A DNA stretch of 64,000 nt from Pseudomonadota bacterium (GCA_039024915.1 JBCCPK010000005.1:326636-390635); one strand, 5' to 3'; shown: positions 11,502 through 22,199, counted from the stretch's first letter. The notes: generated by a model not told the origin, from the letters alone. A program made the numbers and translations.

Positions 11502-13295
11502 TTAACTTTGGGAGAGAATTGCACTCTTAAGCGCTTCAATGGTCTTCTGAAGCGCCGGATCGGTTTCCAGTTCCCGTTCGATCTTTCTTACCGCGTGCAG
11601 CACGGTCGTATGATCACGACCACCAAAGCGCCGACCGATGTCAGGCAAAGAGCGGACTGTCATAACCTTGGACAGATACATGGCAATCTGCCGTGGCCCA
11701 ACGATCTGTTTGGTCCGACGATGGGACAGCAGATCGGTTTTCGTCAAACCGAACTGCAAGGCAGTCGCGCGCTGAATGTCTTCAATTTTGACGCGGGGTG
11801 CTTCTGCTGCTGACAGCAAGAAGCCGATCACCGACGCGACGGTGTGCTCCGTAACCGGGACATTGTTCAGCCCGATTTCAGCGATGATCCGGTTGAACGC
11901 GCCGTCCAGATCGCGCCCATTGGTGGTCACGAGGTCGGCGACCTTCGCGAGGACTGCGTCGGAAACCTCGGCTTGCCCTCCTTCCGCTTTGTAGGCAGCG
12001 CGTCTACGTTCCAGAAGGGCAAGGCGCACAGTCCGGTCCATCGCGGCAATCTCAACGACAAGCCCTGAAGACAAGCGCGATTGCATGCGCACATCAATAC
12101 TGTCCAAGGCCGCCGGAGCCCGGTCGGCAGCAACGATCAGGGTCTTACCGCTGTCAATCAGAGTATTGATAACGTGACAGAATTCGCCTTGTATGGTCTG
12201 GCCGGAAAGGAACTGAATGTCATCCACGACAAGCACATCGATGGTGCTCAGCGCCTCCTTGTAGTCGACGGTTGCCTTTGTGCGCAGCGAGATCACGAAG
12301 TCGCGCATAAATTTTTCAGCCGTCAGATACAGCGTGCGGTGACCGCTTCCCGAGAGCTGATGCGCAATCGCCTGGCAAAGATGGGTCTTTCCAAGGCCTA
12401 CGCCGCCCCGGACAAAAAGGAGTTTGCACCCAAGTACCGAGCGTTCATTGGAGATTTCAAGCGCTGCCCGATAGGCGAATTGGTTGCTCGCGCCAACCGC
12501 GAATGCGTCAAAGGTGTAGCGCGGATCAAGCGGCGTCCCTGACGCTGTCCCGGCGTCGCCCGTCACCGAAACACCCGCACCGGAGCGGCTGGTCAGACTG
12601 GCCACAAGCTTTTGTGGATTACGAGACGTGTCGTCGTTTGAGCGAGCTGCCTGCAGACGATCGGCAGACCTGGGCGACTGGCGGGTCTGCGCCGTGTTTG
12701 TGCCAACCGGCGAGCGGTTCGTGTTGGCGGGGGCATGGGCAGCCGCCCGCAGATCCAAATCGTTGGTGGGGCCCAGGCTCGGTTTCTTCCGAACCCCGAC
12801 GGTCCGCACAATGATGCTGATGCGTTCAACGGGGTCGCAGGGCTTTGTCCCGCCAGTCGAACCGTCTCGGTTTGACGATGCGCCCCTTGTGGAGCTCGAT
12901 TGCTGGGTCGAGAGCGTCTTGTCGACCTCCAATAGACCGTCCCTCGCCGTCGCGGTCGCGGTCACTCGATCGGCGTCCTGCTGATCTTCGGTCTCACGAC
13001 CGGCAACGCCTTTACTCTTGGAGGATTTGTCTGACTTGTCGCCCGCAACGCCGCCAGCGCGGGTTTCCAGTGCCCACAGCTCCAGAAGCCGGTTGCCGAA
13101 ATTGTGTTCGATCCAGTGTTTGAGGAACCGTGTCGCTACCGAAATGACAACATGGCCTTGCGAACAGGACTCAAGCTTGGCGCTAGAAAACCAAGACGTA
13201 TAGACGTCTTCACCCAATTCGGCGCGCAAACGGGTTTGCACGCGGTCCCAATGGTGCGTGTTGGGAACGAAAGCGGGATCAATTGGAGCAGTCAT
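11502..13295 (-). CDS. dnaA: Chromosomal replication initiator DnaA with expanded domain II
   Basis: A 597-residue DnaA, versus about 450-510 for most. Domain I (about residues 1-78) starts at MTAPIDPAF and contains WFSSAKL. Domain III has Walker A GGVGLGKTH (297-305) and Walker B VLVVDDIQFLSG, and domain IV ends with the DnaA-box binding signature GGRDHTTVLHAVRK. Between them, residues about 80-255 form an unusually long hydrophilic linker rich in Ser, Thr, Arg and Asp, with no clear fold. The frame is open a further 108 codons upstream, but that extension has no resemblance to DnaA, so ATG 13295 was chosen. The protein binds DnaA boxes and opens the origin. Confidence 0.95.
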   Translation of the reverse strand: MTAPIDPAFVPNTHHWDRVQTRLRAELGEDVYTSWFSSAKLESCSQGHVVISVATRFLKHWIEHNFGNRLLELWALETRAGGVAGDKSDKSSKSKGVAGRETEDQQDADRVTATATARDGLLEVDKTLSTQQSSSTRGASSNRDGSTGGTKPCDPVERISIIVRTVGVRKKPSLGPTNDLDLRAAAHAPANTNRSPVGTNTAQTRQSPRSADRLQAARSNDDTSRNPQKLVASLTSRSGAGVSVTGDAGTASGTPLDPRYTFDAFAVGASNQFAYRAALEISNERSVLGCKLLFVRGGVGLGKTHLCQAIAHQLSGSGHRTLYLTAEKFMRDFVISLRTKATVDYKEALSTIDVLVVDDIQFLSGQTIQGEFCHVINTLIDSGKTLIVAADRAPAALDSIDVRMQSRLSSGLVVEIAAMDRTVRLALLERRRAAYKAEGGQAEVSDAVLAKVADLVTTNGRDLDGAFNRIIAEIGLNNVPVTEHTVASVIGFLLSAAEAPRVKIEDIQRATALQFGLTKTDLLSHRRTKQIVGPRQIAMYLSKVMTVRSLPDIGRRFGGRDHTTVLHAVRKIERELETDPALQKTIEALKSAILSQS

Positions 13296-15306
13296 CGGTC
13301 GGTCAACTTTCAAAATGGGCAGCACGGTGTCGAGCTCATCGAGCAAAGCGTTCAAGGCAGGTCTTGTATCCGCAGGCCGGCGGGGAAGCCGGCAAACACC
13401 GTAAACAAGACGATGGTTTGGAGCCCAAGCACAGTGCTTGCTGAACGGTACAACGCGCGTTGGAGAGTTTCGGGCCGGGAACCGGACTGGACGAAAGCCC
13501 AGACAGTGCCGACAGCCGCGGCGGCGGACAGGATAATGATCTACGCCGCTGGGGGAGCCCCGCTTGCCCAGGAGCCTGTAAGCGACCCCAATGAATGCAG
13601 CGGTCTGCGCCATCTGCAATCGGGCCGCAGGTTCGGCCGCGAAACCTTGCGGTCAGCGTGGTCGTGCGCTCCAAACGGACGAACTGTTTCTCCGACCGTT
13701 TGCAATAAAAATCGCACCCAAGGCGGTTGACCCGCCTGTGTGTTTAAGTGCCCTCGATCTGGCCCGAAAGCCAGTGATTGCCGAACATCCGCTCTATGAT
13801 GCACGGACCATCCTCCTTTGTGATGAACAAGGTTTGGCTTACATCATCGAGCAACGAAGGCTCGCTGTAAGCTCAGCACCGCCCGCAATGGTGCTGCCTT
13901 GCGCATCTGCCACACACGCCATGATCGCACGCGATCAGCGTGCATCATGCCATCCCAACCTCAATCGGCGGCCCATCGGTAAACTGTCCCGGTATCCGGA
14001 GCTTGGAGACCCTCATCTCCTTGATGCTCCGCGTCGCAGCGGCCGCCCTCCGCGGTTGGTAGGGCGCACCGAGCGGCTCGTCGGCCGTTTTAGGGGCCGC
14101 ACCACCGAACAGTTCCACGCAGGCGGACCGCCTGCCACACGAGCCAAATGCATGTTGTCCTCTGAACTCGACCTGCACGTCCCGTCACGCATCCCGCACC
14201 AGAAACAGCCGTGCACCATAAAGTGCTCATCTGCCAGCAACGATTTCGGCTTCCGCAGACACCCCGAACCCCGCCGGTTAGCTCTGCTTGAACTTCCCCC
14301 GTCTGCTGCAACCGACCGCAAAAGCGCCCGGCGCGGGTAACTTTAAAACACCAACACTGCCGTTACGCGGCTTGGCAAAACTCCTGCCTACTCTCACCTC
14401 AGCGCCAAAGCGCCTCACTTACGCACCCCGGTATTTTCGCGGGCCTGCCGCAAGAATACCCAACCTCACCGTGCCCCCAGCATCGCATCACCGCGTGCCG
14501 GACACATCACGCGCACTTCCCCTGTTACGCGAAGCTTCCACGACCTGCGCTTCTAAGCTTGAGCGCCCGTGCATTGCTTCGCGCATCCGTCATGCGCAAC
14601 GATCTGTATGACCAAAGGGGCCCACGCCTACCGCGAGAACACTCCCGCTTAAGATCGGCGGACAGACCCGCCCCACGCAGACGCCAACTTTGACATCTAA
14701 GATTTCAATCGCGCGGGATTAGTATCCGTTGCGATTGCAGTAAGTGTAAGAAACTATAGTTGCTCAACAGCATCACTATATAAGTGATAAATTGCCATCG
14801 ATCCGACTATTCCAATCCCTTACCACCTAACTCATCTTCAGCTGCTCGCTTCCGACGAGTTTGGTTCTATACAGCGTGTGAGAGGGTCGCAAGGGGCGAA
14901 AAAAGACTCTTTTGCCTTGACTCTCGAAGCCGATAACGTTCCAGCGGGCTGGCTGTAGGATAGGCGTTTGACTCCGTTAACAATTCTAGCCCAGGACGCA
15001 TTTCGACAAAAATGTCACGCTCGGCGCAGGGCTGTCATAATTTCTTAAAATTACTCGCAAAATCATTTCGCGCAACGAAAACGATCCCTGATTGCCTTAT
15101 AAAGTCCGTAACGTAAACCATTGTAATATCGATATATATCAAAAAATAGCATCAAAAGTCGACCATGTGCGGCCGCGAGGTCGCCATCCGAAAGGTCGCA
15201 ACGATCACATCGGCCCGGGCCGAAACCGTTATAGGTTAGCGGGCTCGTCGATGCGAGCGGCATGTTGCAGCCAACCATCTGCGTAAGGGTATATCCATAA
15301 AGAAAA
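13296..15306. other. Two-kilobase gene-free segment between dnaA and rpsT
   Basis: No convincing gene is seen. The open frames here (for example 13591-14340 plus) give translations rich in Arg, Pro and Cys without family features. The part from about 13.9 to 14.65 kb has many more C than G on the plus strand. The part from about 14.70 to 15.17 kb is clearly AT-rich compared with surrounding genes. No exact DnaA box (TTATCCACA) was found by eye. The segment may hold the dnaA promoter and possibly the origin. Confidence 0.6.
14700..15170. other. AT-rich segment, candidate replication-origin element
   Basis: An AT-rich block in otherwise GC-rich DNA. It contains three GACTC (GANTC, the CcrM methylation motif) sites at 14905, 14919 and 14970, one of them inside the palindrome AAAAGACTCTTTT (14901-14913). 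It lies near dnaA and within 3 kb of the point where gene direction flips. This is compatible with an origin, but no DnaA-box cluster is visible, so the call is tentative. Confidence 0.3.
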
Positions 15307-15326
15307 AGCCACCCAACTTGGGTGGC
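15301..15326 (-). terminator. Rho-independent terminator of rpsT
   Basis: On the minus strand a 7-bp stem GCCACCC/GGGTGGC (loop of 5) at 15308-15326 is followed by TTTTTCT. It lies 59 bp beyond the rpsT stop. Confidence 0.9.
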
Positions 15327-15384
15327 CAGAAGTTGACGTTGCGTGAGGGCTGTTCGGAGCTCCCTTAGATATAGAAGGCGGTGG

Positions 15385-15651
15385 TCAAGCCTCCATCGCC
15401 TTTACTTTGCTGGCGAGCCGCGAAATCTTGCGTGATGCCGCATTTTTGTGAACGATGCCCTTGTTGGCCGCACGGACAATCAATGGTTGTGCGTCCTTGA
15501 GCGCCGCAACCGCTGCGCTGTGATCTCCTGAGGCAATAGCTTCGTCGACGCGGCGGATGTAGCTGCGCATCTTGGATTTGCGGTCGCGGTTGACTTCAGT
15601 TTTGCGCGCGATGCGGCGCACCGCCTTTTTGGCGGATGGTGTGTTGGCCAT
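15385..15651 (-). CDS. rpsT: 30S ribosomal protein S20
   Basis: An 88-residue S20 with the expected N-terminus [17 protein letters not shown] and the lysine/arginine-rich helical bundle ([16 protein letters not shown], then [20 protein letters not shown]). It binds 16S rRNA in the small subunit. GAGGAAAG lies just upstream of the ATG. A strong intrinsic terminator follows. The position next to dnaA is common in Rhizobiales. Confidence 0.98.
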   Translation of the reverse strand: MANTPSAKKAVRRIARKTEVNRDRKSKMRSYIRRVDEAIASGDHSAAVAALKDAQPLIVRAANKGIVHKNAASRKISRLASKVKAMEA

Positions 15652-15887
15652 GGTCTTTCCTCGTGTTTGGCACGGTGTTGCGCTAGCCCGGGTGCGCTCT
15701 TGGTGGCGCTATACCGGGGGAGGCGGTCATCTGATCGTGCGAACGAGATGAACTGGTGCCTCCGAGCGGCCCCGCTGGTGGGGATCGCGGGGCTTTAAGA
15801 ACATTTGCTCATGCCGTCAACCACACGCGTTCGTTCCAGTCTGTTGAGGGGCATGCTCACATGGTGAGCGCCTCGGCCGGGCTCCGC

Positions 15888-16661
15888 TCAATTGTTCCGA
15901 AACTGCGCAGAGCGTTTGTCCGTGAAAGCCTCCATCCCCTCTTTTTGATCCTGGGTAGCAAACAGGCTCTGGAACAGGCGCCGTTCGAACACCAGCCCGG
16001 CCGAAAGCGGCATCTCCGCTGCCTGGTTGACCGCCTCCTTTGCCATCATCACCGAAGCCTGGGACAGTTCGCCGATCTTCTCGGCCGCGTCCAGTGCGGT
16101 GTCCAGCAGATCGTCAACCGGTACGACGCGAGCCACCAGTCCGCAGGACTCGGCCTCCTTCGCATCCATATGTCTGCCAGTGAGGATGAGATCCATCGCC
16201 TTGGCTTTGCCGACCGCATGGGTCAGGCGCTGGGTGCCACCTATTCCTGGTATAATGCCCAATGTGATCTCGGGTTGGCCGAATTTCGCGCTGTCAGCCG
16301 CAATGATGATATCGCACATCATCGCCAGTTCGCAGCCACCGCCCAGAGCATAACCGGCCACCGCTGCGATGACCGGCTTACGCGTTTTCGCGATCGCCTC
16401 ATAACTTGCGGCATAATTCGCCGCAAAGCTGTCCGGAAACGTCAGCTCAGACATTTCCTTGATATCCGCGCCCGCCGCAAAGGCCCGTTCCGAACCGGTG
16501 ATGATGCTAGCGCCCAGACGTGGATCAGTGTCCGCATCAGCCAGCGCCGCGGCTACTTCCGCCATGACCTGCGCATTTAACGCATTAAGCGCATCGGGTC
16601 GGTTGAGCGTGATAACCAGAACATGATCGCGTTTGTCGGTCAGAATAGTCTCGTATGCCAT
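15888..16661 (-). CDS. Enoyl-CoA hydratase
   Basis: A 257-residue crotonase-fold protein of standard length. The oxyanion-hole segment [19 protein letters not shown] (first catalytic Glu) and [16 protein letters not shown] (second catalytic Glu) are all intact, so it should hydrate 2-enoyl-CoA in beta-oxidation. The ATG giving [15 protein letters not shown] was chosen over a 91-codon longer frame that lacks resemblance to the family. The gene is conserved beside rpsT and mutM in many Rhizobiales. It starts 73 bp after the mutM stop and may be cotranscribed with it. Confidence 0.95.
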   Translation of the reverse strand: MAYETILTDKRDHVLVITLNRPDALNALNAQVMAEVAAALADADTDPRLGASIITGSERAFAAGADIKEMSELTFPDSFAANYAASYEAIAKTRKPVIAAVAGYALGGGCELAMMCDIIIAADSAKFGQPEITLGIIPGIGGTQRLTHAVGKAKAMDLILTGRHMDAKEAESCGLVARVVPVDDLLDTALDAAEKIGELSQASVMMAKEAVNQAAEMPLSAGLVFERRLFQSLFATQDQKEGMEAFTDKRSAQFRNN

Positions 16662-16734
16662 GCGGCCTCGCTGGTTGTGGGGATGCGCGCGTTGCAGGTT
16701 GGGCGCAACGGTGTGTGCATTGATTGTCCCGACC

Positions 16735-17691
16735 CTAGCGCTGACAGGTGGGACAATAAAAGGTGGAACGGCCCGATTGCACGATGCGTTGCACCGTTCC
16801 CCGGCATCCGGCGTTGGGGCAGGGGGCGTGTTCCCGATCGTAAACGCCGAAACTGTGCTGGAAATAGCCAAGTGAACCGTCAGTTTGGCGATAATCCCGC
16901 AAGGAGGAACCGCCTGCGGCAATCGCTTCGGCAATGACCTCCGTGATGATGGTCGTCAGGGCGCGAAGGCGATCGGATGGCTGACCATTTTTCTTGACCA
17001 GCGTCGCGGCCAGTCTTCGCGGCGACAGGCGGGCACGGTTGAGCGCCTCGCACACGTAGATGTTCCCTAGACCGGCAATGATTTTCTGGTCGAGAAGAGC
17101 AGTCTTTAAAGGTGTGCGTTTGCCGGACAGCGCGCCGGCGAGATAATCCGCCGTCAAAGCGTTGCCCGTCGGTTCTGGTCCGAGACTGGAGAGCATGGGA
17201 TGGCTGTGCAGCGATGCCGTGGGGCTTACCAGCACGAATCCGAACCGGCGCGGATCGTTGTAAATCACAGCGGAGCGCAAGTCTTTCGTATCTTGAACAT
17301 CAAGCACAAGATGATCGTGCGTCTGGATCATGTCCCGCTTATGGTAAAAGACACCCGGCTGTGAAACCGCGCGCTGTTGGCTGGAGGCTCCCTGCGCGAG
17401 GGTGGGCGCGTTGTCGCGGTTTTGACCCAGCACCGGATCGGCCACGACGCGGTAGCTGCCTGACATCCCCAAATGCAGGATGAAGGTCTCCTGCCTGTCT
17501 GTTTCGAGCAGCAAATATTTGGCGCGACGCGTCAAGGCGAGCACCCGCGCCCCGCTGAGCCTGTCCGCGAGGCCCTCGGGAAAAGGAAAGCGCAGATCAG
17601 GCCGCCGGACCTCCGCTTTCACAATCAACGCTCCTTCAAGTGTCGGCGCGAGTCCTCGCCTGACCGTTTCGACTTCTGGCAGTTCTGGCAA
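16735..17691 (-). CDS. mutM: Formamidopyrimidine-DNA glycosylase (TTG start)
   Basis: A 318-residue Fpg/MutM, longer than the usual 270-295. The protein must begin with Pro, because the N-terminal amine is the catalytic nucleophile. The sequence reads [13 protein letters not shown] immediately after a TTG at 17691-17689, so TTG is the start and the 92 codons upstream are not used. RRAKYLLLE, the helix-two-turn-helix [15 protein letters not shown] and the zinc finger CPNAGC...CPTC are present. An insertion of about 25 residues (around [16 protein letters not shown]) lies in the N-terminal beta domain. It removes 8-oxoguanine and nicks DNA. It is divergent from ubiE across 141 bp. Confidence 0.95.
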   Translation of the reverse strand: MPELPEVETVRRGLAPTLEGALIVKAEVRRPDLRFPFPEGLADRLSGARVLALTRRAKYLLLETDRQETFILHLGMSGSYRVVADPVLGQNRDNAPTLAQGASSQQRAVSQPGVFYHKRDMIQTHDHLVLDVQDTKDLRSAVIYNDPRRFGFVLVSPTASLHSHPMLSSLGPEPTGNALTADYLAGALSGKRTPLKTALLDQKIIAGLGNIYVCEALNRARLSPRRLAATLVKKNGQPSDRLRALTTIITEVIAEAIAAGGSSLRDYRQTDGSLGYFQHSFGVYDREHAPCPNAGCRGTVQRIVQSGRSTFYCPTCQR

Positions 17692-17832
17692 AGCTGCTCC
17701 CATTAGCGATGCGACACGAAGACCGGCGCCAAGATGTGCCATGGCGTAGCGCAGCTGCGTCCGCTTCGCTATAGCTCCACACGACGCGCCGGGGCGAGCA
17801 CGCCCAAACAGCCCGCGCAAGGGGATCCATCC

Positions 17833-18588
17833 GTGACCGAAATAGGCAACACATTCGGCAATCGCACAATCGATATCGACGACAAGCAGCCGCTTGTGGA
17901 TGATGTCTTCCACAAGGTCGCCGATCGCTACGACCTTATGAACGATCTTATGAGCGGCTTTCTCCACCGGGCGTGGAAAGATGCCATGATCACGAAGATC
18001 AAGCCGCGCAAATCAGGTCGACCATTTCGGGCCATCGATGTTGCAGGCGGAACAGGGGATATTGCTTTTCGCCTGGCGCGGGCTGCGCGAGGCAATGCCT
18101 CCATTGATGTGGTCGACATCAACGCATCGATGCTCGCGGTTGGCGAAAAACGTGCCGAAAAGCTGGGATTGTCCGAAAAGGTCAGTTTCATCGAGGGAAA
18201 TGCCGAAGCGCTTGACCAGCCCTCGGATCACTATGATGCGTACACGATCGCTTTCGGCATTCGCAACGTGCCGCGAATTGAATCGGCGTTGTCCGAGGCG
18301 TACCGAGTTTTGGCGTATGGCGGTCGGTTCGCGTGCCTTGAGTTTTCTAAGGTCGATGTGCCGGGCTTTGATGCGCTGTACGACGCTTATTCCGACGCCG
18401 TCATTCCGCGAATGGGCGCGATGGTGGGTGGCGATGAAGAAAGCTACCGCTATTTGGTTGAATCGATCCGTCAGTTTCCCAACAAGATGCGCTTCAAGAC
18501 AATGATCGAGGCAGCGGGTTTCCGGAGGGTTGAAGCCATACCGTTCTCCGGTGGGATCGCGGTTTTGCATACAGGGCTGAAATTCTAG
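17833..18588 (+). CDS. ubiE: UbiE, C-methyltransferase of ubiquinone/menaquinone synthesis
   Basis: A 251-residue class I SAM methyltransferase. [17 protein letters not shown] and the SAM motif [16 protein letters not shown], followed by [21 protein letters not shown] and CLEFSKVD, define UbiE. It methylates the demethylated quinone precursor. The start appears to be the GTG giving [16 protein letters not shown]; no ATG fits. ubiB starts 4 bp downstream, so the two form an operon. Confidence 0.95.
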   Translation: MTEIGNTFGNRTIDIDDKQPLVDDVFHKVADRYDLMNDLMSGFLHRAWKDAMITKIKPRKSGRPFRAIDVAGGTGDIAFRLARAARGNASIDVVDINASMLAVGEKRAEKLGLSEKVSFIEGNAEALDQPSDHYDAYTIAFGIRNVPRIESALSEAYRVLAYGGRFACLEFSKVDVPGFDALYDAYSDAVIPRMGAMVGGDEESYRYLVESIRQFPNKMRFKTMIEAAGFRRVEAIPFSGGIAVLHTGLKF

Positions 18589-18592
18589 ATCC

Positions 18593-20143
18593 ATGTTTGG
18601 GACCATCGCTGCGCTCTATAGGCTTGCCCGCGCCGGCTTCGTGATGGCCCGTGAAGGGGTCTTTGAAGGCGTCGAGGTGGACCTGACGCCGCCACCAGCG
18701 CACGTTCCGTTGCGCCTTGCAAACATGATAGCCCGGAAGGCGACGGCGAAAAAAGCGCGCGCGGATCGCTTATCGGCCGCCCTCGAACGGCTGGGCCCAT
18801 CGTACATCAAGCTTGGACAGTTCCTGGCCACGCGCCCCGATCTGGTTGGCATGTCCGTCGCCCGCGATCTGGAGAAGCTCCAGGACTCGCTGCCCTCTAT
18901 CCCGTTCGAACAGGCGCGGGCGCGCATAGCTGAGACCTTGGGGCAACCGGTTGACCAGATTTTCGAGAGCCTTGATCCAGCCTTGTCTGCAGCCTCGATT
19001 GCACAGGTCCATAAGGCCATGGTGCGCGATGCCGAGACGGGCGATCTGAAGCCGGTCGCTGTCAAGGTGTTGCGGCCTGGGGTCGATGTGCGCTTCGCAC
19101 GTGATCTCAGCACCTTCTACATTGCCGCGCGGCTGCTGGAGACAACAACGCCGAAACTCCGGCGCCTGCGTCCAATCGCCGTTGTCGACACACTGGCAGA
19201 AAGCATGCGCCTTGAGCTCGATTTGCGCATGGAAGCGGCCGCACTCGCCGAAATGGGCGAGAACACTCGCAATGACGACGGGTTTCGGGTGCCTAAAGTC
19301 GATTGGGACCGCTCAGCCGCGCAGGTAATGACCATCGAATGGATCGACGGGCGCAAGCTATCGGACATAGACGGAATAAAGGCGGATGGTCATGATCTGG
19401 AGGCGCTTGGCGCGCTGGTCATGCAGTCCTTCCTGCGGCACGCGATGCGCGACGGCTTCTTTCACGCCGACATGCATCCCGGTAATCTGTTCGTTGAACC
19501 CGATGGCACGCTTGTCGCGGTCGATTTGGGGATTACCGGGCGGCTTGGGACGGCAGAGCGGCGCTTCCTCGCAGAGATCTTGTTCGGCTTCATCAGCCGC
19601 AACTACAAAAGGACAGCCGAAGTGCATTTCGAGGCCGGTTACGTGCCGGCCCACCATGATGTGGAGAGTTTCGCGCAGGCGCTTCGCGCGATCGGCGAGC
19701 CCATCCATGGCCGCAACGCCTCCCAGATCTCCATGGGGCGCCTGCTGACCCAGCTGTTTGAGGTGACCGATCTGTTCGACATGCGCACCCAGCCGCAGCT
19801 TATCCTGCTGCAGAAGACCATGGTGGTGGTCGAAGGCGTCGCGCGCACGCTCAATCCCAACCTCGATATCTGGAAAACCGCCGACCCAGTGGTGTCCGAT
19901 TGGATCCGGGGCAATCTTTCACCCGTCCGCCAAGTCCAGGATGTGGCGCAGTCAGTGGTCACAGCCGGGCGGCTCCTGTCGGAAGCGCCGGATATGATGC
20001 TCAAGCTGCAACGCATCGCCAACGAGTTCGATCCGGAAAACCCTCAGGGCCTGGATGCCAAACAACGGACCGGCCAATGGCTCTGGCCGGCAGCCTTTGT
20101 GCTGTCAGCGGTGGTTGTCGCTGTGGCGATTGTGGTCAGGTGA
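18593..20143 (+). CDS. ubiB: UbiB, ABC1/ADCK-type atypical kinase of ubiquinone synthesis
   Basis: A 516-residue UbiB-family protein. The KxGQ motif (SYIKLGQFLATRPDLVG) and the modified kinase core (HADMHPGNLFVEPDGTLVAVD) are present. The C-terminus has a hydrophobic membrane segment (AAFVLSAVVVAVAIVV). It is an ATPase that helps extract or organise lipophilic ubiquinone precursors at the inner membrane. It directly follows ubiE with a 4-bp gap. Confidence 0.95.
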   Translation: MFGTIAALYRLARAGFVMAREGVFEGVEVDLTPPPAHVPLRLANMIARKATAKKARADRLSAALERLGPSYIKLGQFLATRPDLVGMSVARDLEKLQDSLPSIPFEQARARIAETLGQPVDQIFESLDPALSAASIAQVHKAMVRDAETGDLKPVAVKVLRPGVDVRFARDLSTFYIAARLLETTTPKLRRLRPIAVVDTLAESMRLELDLRMEAAALAEMGENTRNDDGFRVPKVDWDRSAAQVMTIEWIDGRKLSDIDGIKADGHDLEALGALVMQSFLRHAMRDGFFHADMHPGNLFVEPDGTLVAVDLGITGRLGTAERRFLAEILFGFISRNYKRTAEVHFEAGYVPAHHDVESFAQALRAIGEPIHGRNASQISMGRLLTQLFEVTDLFDMRTQPQLILLQKTMVVVEGVARTLNPNLDIWKTADPVVSDWIRGNLSPVRQVQDVAQSVVTAGRLLSEAPDMMLKLQRIANEFDPENPQGLDAKQRTGQWLWPAAFVLSAVVVAVAIVVR

Positions 20144-20171
20144 TGGGCGGCATTGTTTCTAAGCCCATGAA

Positions 20172-20271
20172 CCGTCACCCTCGGGCTTGTCCCGGGAGCC
20201 TATGCAGTGCTTGCCAACGCATCACTCGCTTCGAGATCGCATGGATCCTCGCCATAGGGGCGAGGATGATA
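20172..20271. repeat. Intergenic palindromic repeat unit
   Basis: Between ubiB and coaBC lies a sequence with two inverted-repeat modules: CTCGGGCTTGTCCCGGGA, then ATCCTCGCCATAGGGGCGAG GAT, joined by a spacer. It resembles the dispersed intergenic repeats common in alphaproteobacterial genomes (phrases like 'cctcgggcttgtcccgaggat'). Only one copy is in this window, so its repetitive nature is inferred. Confidence 0.5.
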
Positions 20272-20337
20272 CCCGGTGGATAGCGCACACCCTTAGCCGC
20301 TGATGACACCCAGCCAACTTCCCCCTAAAACCCCTCC

Positions 20338-21567
20338 ATGCTGATCGAACAAACCCTCTCTGGCCGTACCATTCTGCTGATCATCACTGGTGGGATTGCG
20401 GCCTACAAAACGCCTGATCTTGTCCGGCGTCTGCGCGAGCGCGGCGCGCGTGTCCGGGTGGTCATGACGAAAGGTGCGCAGAGTTTCATCAGCGCGATGA
20501 CGTTGGGTGCGGTTTCGGGCCAACCGGTCTTCACAGAACTCTGGGATCGCGATGCCGAGCAGGATATCGGCCATATCCGCCTCGCCCGAGAAGCCGATCT
20601 GATCGTGATCGCCCCTGCGACCGCCGACTTCCTTGCCAAGATGGCGAACGGGCTCGCGGACGATCTCGCGTCAACGGTCTATCTGGCGGCAAAAGCACCC
20701 GTCATGGTCGCGCCGGCCATGAACCCGGCGATGTGGGCCCATTCGGCGACGCAGCGCAACGTCCGGACCCTTCGAGGCGATGACATTCATTTCATTGGGC
20801 CGGAATCCGGGGAAATGGCGGAGTCCGGCGAAACGGGCCTTGGTCGGATGGCTGAGCCGATGGATATTGCCCTAGGTGTCGAGGCGCATTTCGCAAAGCC
20901 ACGCGAAGAAAGCCCCTTGTGGGGCCAGCATGTGTTGATTACCGCCGGTCCGACGTATGAGCCGATTGATCCGGTCCGCACGATCGTCAATCGCTCGTCG
21001 GGCAAGCAGGGTTACGCGCTGGCTCAGGCCGCTTATGCGGCGGGCGCGACGGTAACGCTGGTATCCGGTCCCACCAGCCTCGACGCGCCCCACGGCGTGA
21101 CCGTGCGAAGCGTGCAGACAGCGCGCGAGATGCTCGTGGCGGTGGAAGAAACGCTTCCCGCCGATATCGGGATTTTTGCAGCGGCGGTTGCCGATTGGCG
21201 GGTCGCCGAAGCGAGCTCCAGCAAGATCAAGAAGGATGGGTCTGGCACACCGCCAACGCTGACGCTTGCCGAAAACCCCGATATTCTGGCGTCGGTCGCC
21301 AAGTCCGCGCAGCGCCCGAAGCTGTTGATTGGTTTCGCCGCAGAAACGGACGATGTTGAGGCCAACGCTATGGCCAAGCTCAAACGCAAGGGCTGCGACA
21401 TGATCGTCGCCAACGATGTGTCTCCGGATACGGGAATCATGGGCGGGGACGCCAACACCATATCCCTCATCACGCCTGACGGCGTCGAACGCTGGCCGAC
21501 CATGGGAAAATTGGATGTGGCCGAGAAACTGATCGGCATCATGGCGGGTCAGATTGCCCATGGTTGA
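20338..21567 (+). CDS. coaBC: Bifunctional phosphopantothenoylcysteine decarboxylase/synthetase
   Basis: A 409-residue CoaBC. The N-terminal CoaC flavoprotein domain (about 1-190) has [33 protein letters not shown] and the PAMNPAMW active-site loop. The C-terminal CoaB domain (about 195-409) has [22 protein letters not shown]. It adds cysteine to phosphopantothenate and decarboxylates the product, in CoA synthesis. It overlaps dut by 8 bp and is probably cotranscribed with it. Confidence 0.96.
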   Translation: MLIEQTLSGRTILLIITGGIAAYKTPDLVRRLRERGARVRVVMTKGAQSFISAMTLGAVSGQPVFTELWDRDAEQDIGHIRLAREADLIVIAPATADFLAKMANGLADDLASTVYLAAKAPVMVAPAMNPAMWAHSATQRNVRTLRGDDIHFIGPESGEMAESGETGLGRMAEPMDIALGVEAHFAKPREESPLWGQHVLITAGPTYEPIDPVRTIVNRSSGKQGYALAQAAYAAGATVTLVSGPTSLDAPHGVTVRSVQTAREMLVAVEETLPADIGIFAAAVADWRVAEASSSKIKKDGSGTPPTLTLAENPDILASVAKSAQRPKLLIGFAAETDDVEANAMAKLKRKGCDMIVANDVSPDTGIMGGDANTISLITPDGVERWPTMGKLDVAEKLIGIMAGQIAHG

Positions 21568-22006
21568 GGTCCGTCTCAAAAGACTGGCGCACGCTGAGGG
21601 CTTGCCTGTGCCCAGCTACGAATCTGACGGCGCTGCGGGGGCCGATTTGCGCGCCGCCATCGACGGCGACTTATCAATCGATCCTGGAACGCATACGCTG
21701 GTGCCAACCGGTTTGCAGATCGCGCTACCGCCTGGTTACGAGGCGCAAGTTCGGCCCCGGTCAGGGCTCGCCGCAAAACACGCTGTCACCGTGCTCAACA
21801 CGCCGGGCACCATCGATGCCGACTATCGTGGTGAGATACACGTCATCCTGATCAATCATGGTGCGCAGGCATTTATGGTCACCCGCGGTATGCGCATCGC
21901 CCAACTGATCGTCGCGCCCGTGACCCGAGCGCAGTTCTCGGAATCGGACAGGTTAGACGAAACGGCCCGTGGAGCCGGTGGCTTCGGCTCGACGGGTCAG
22001 ACATAG
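21560..22006 (+). CDS. dut: dUTP diphosphatase
   Basis: A 148-residue trimeric dUTPase. The five motifs are in order: [39 protein letters not shown] and the C-terminal [10 protein letters not shown] arm. It hydrolyses dUTP to dUMP. I prefer the ATG at 21560 (MVEVRLKRL), which overlaps the coaBC stop, to one two codons earlier. Confidence 0.96.
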   Translation: MVEVRLKRLAHAEGLPVPSYESDGAAGADLRAAIDGDLSIDPGTHTLVPTGLQIALPPGYEAQVRPRSGLAAKHAVTVLNTPGTIDADYRGEIHVILINHGAQAFMVTRGMRIAQLIVAPVTRAQFSESDRLDETARGAGGFGSTGQT

Positions 22007-22199
22007 CGCCTAACAGCAGAGATAAAGTTGCGCGCCGACCGCCAATATGCCGGAGTGCGCGCAAGTTGATGCGACACTTAAGCTGTATCTAAGAATGAGA
22101 TTGGCCGTATGCGCCGTTTCACAAAATGCCATACCTCGATCTCATCGTTCGGCGAGCGTATGATTTTTGCAAATTCCTCATTCGCCTAAGGATACTGCT

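Noticed and set aside
13296..13619. 108-codon N-terminal extension of dnaA
   Set aside because: Residues are unlike DnaA domain I, which clearly starts at MTAPIDPAF.
13591..14340. 249-codon plus-strand frame upstream of dnaA
   Set aside because: Composition is Arg/Pro/Cys-rich without hydrophobic periodicity or a ribosome site; treated as non-coding.
15756..15800. Terminator of enoyl-CoA hydratase (GC-rich hairpin near 15770)
   Set aside because: The 7-bp stem lacks a T-tract on the minus strand and lies about 100 bp beyond the stop; too weak to call.
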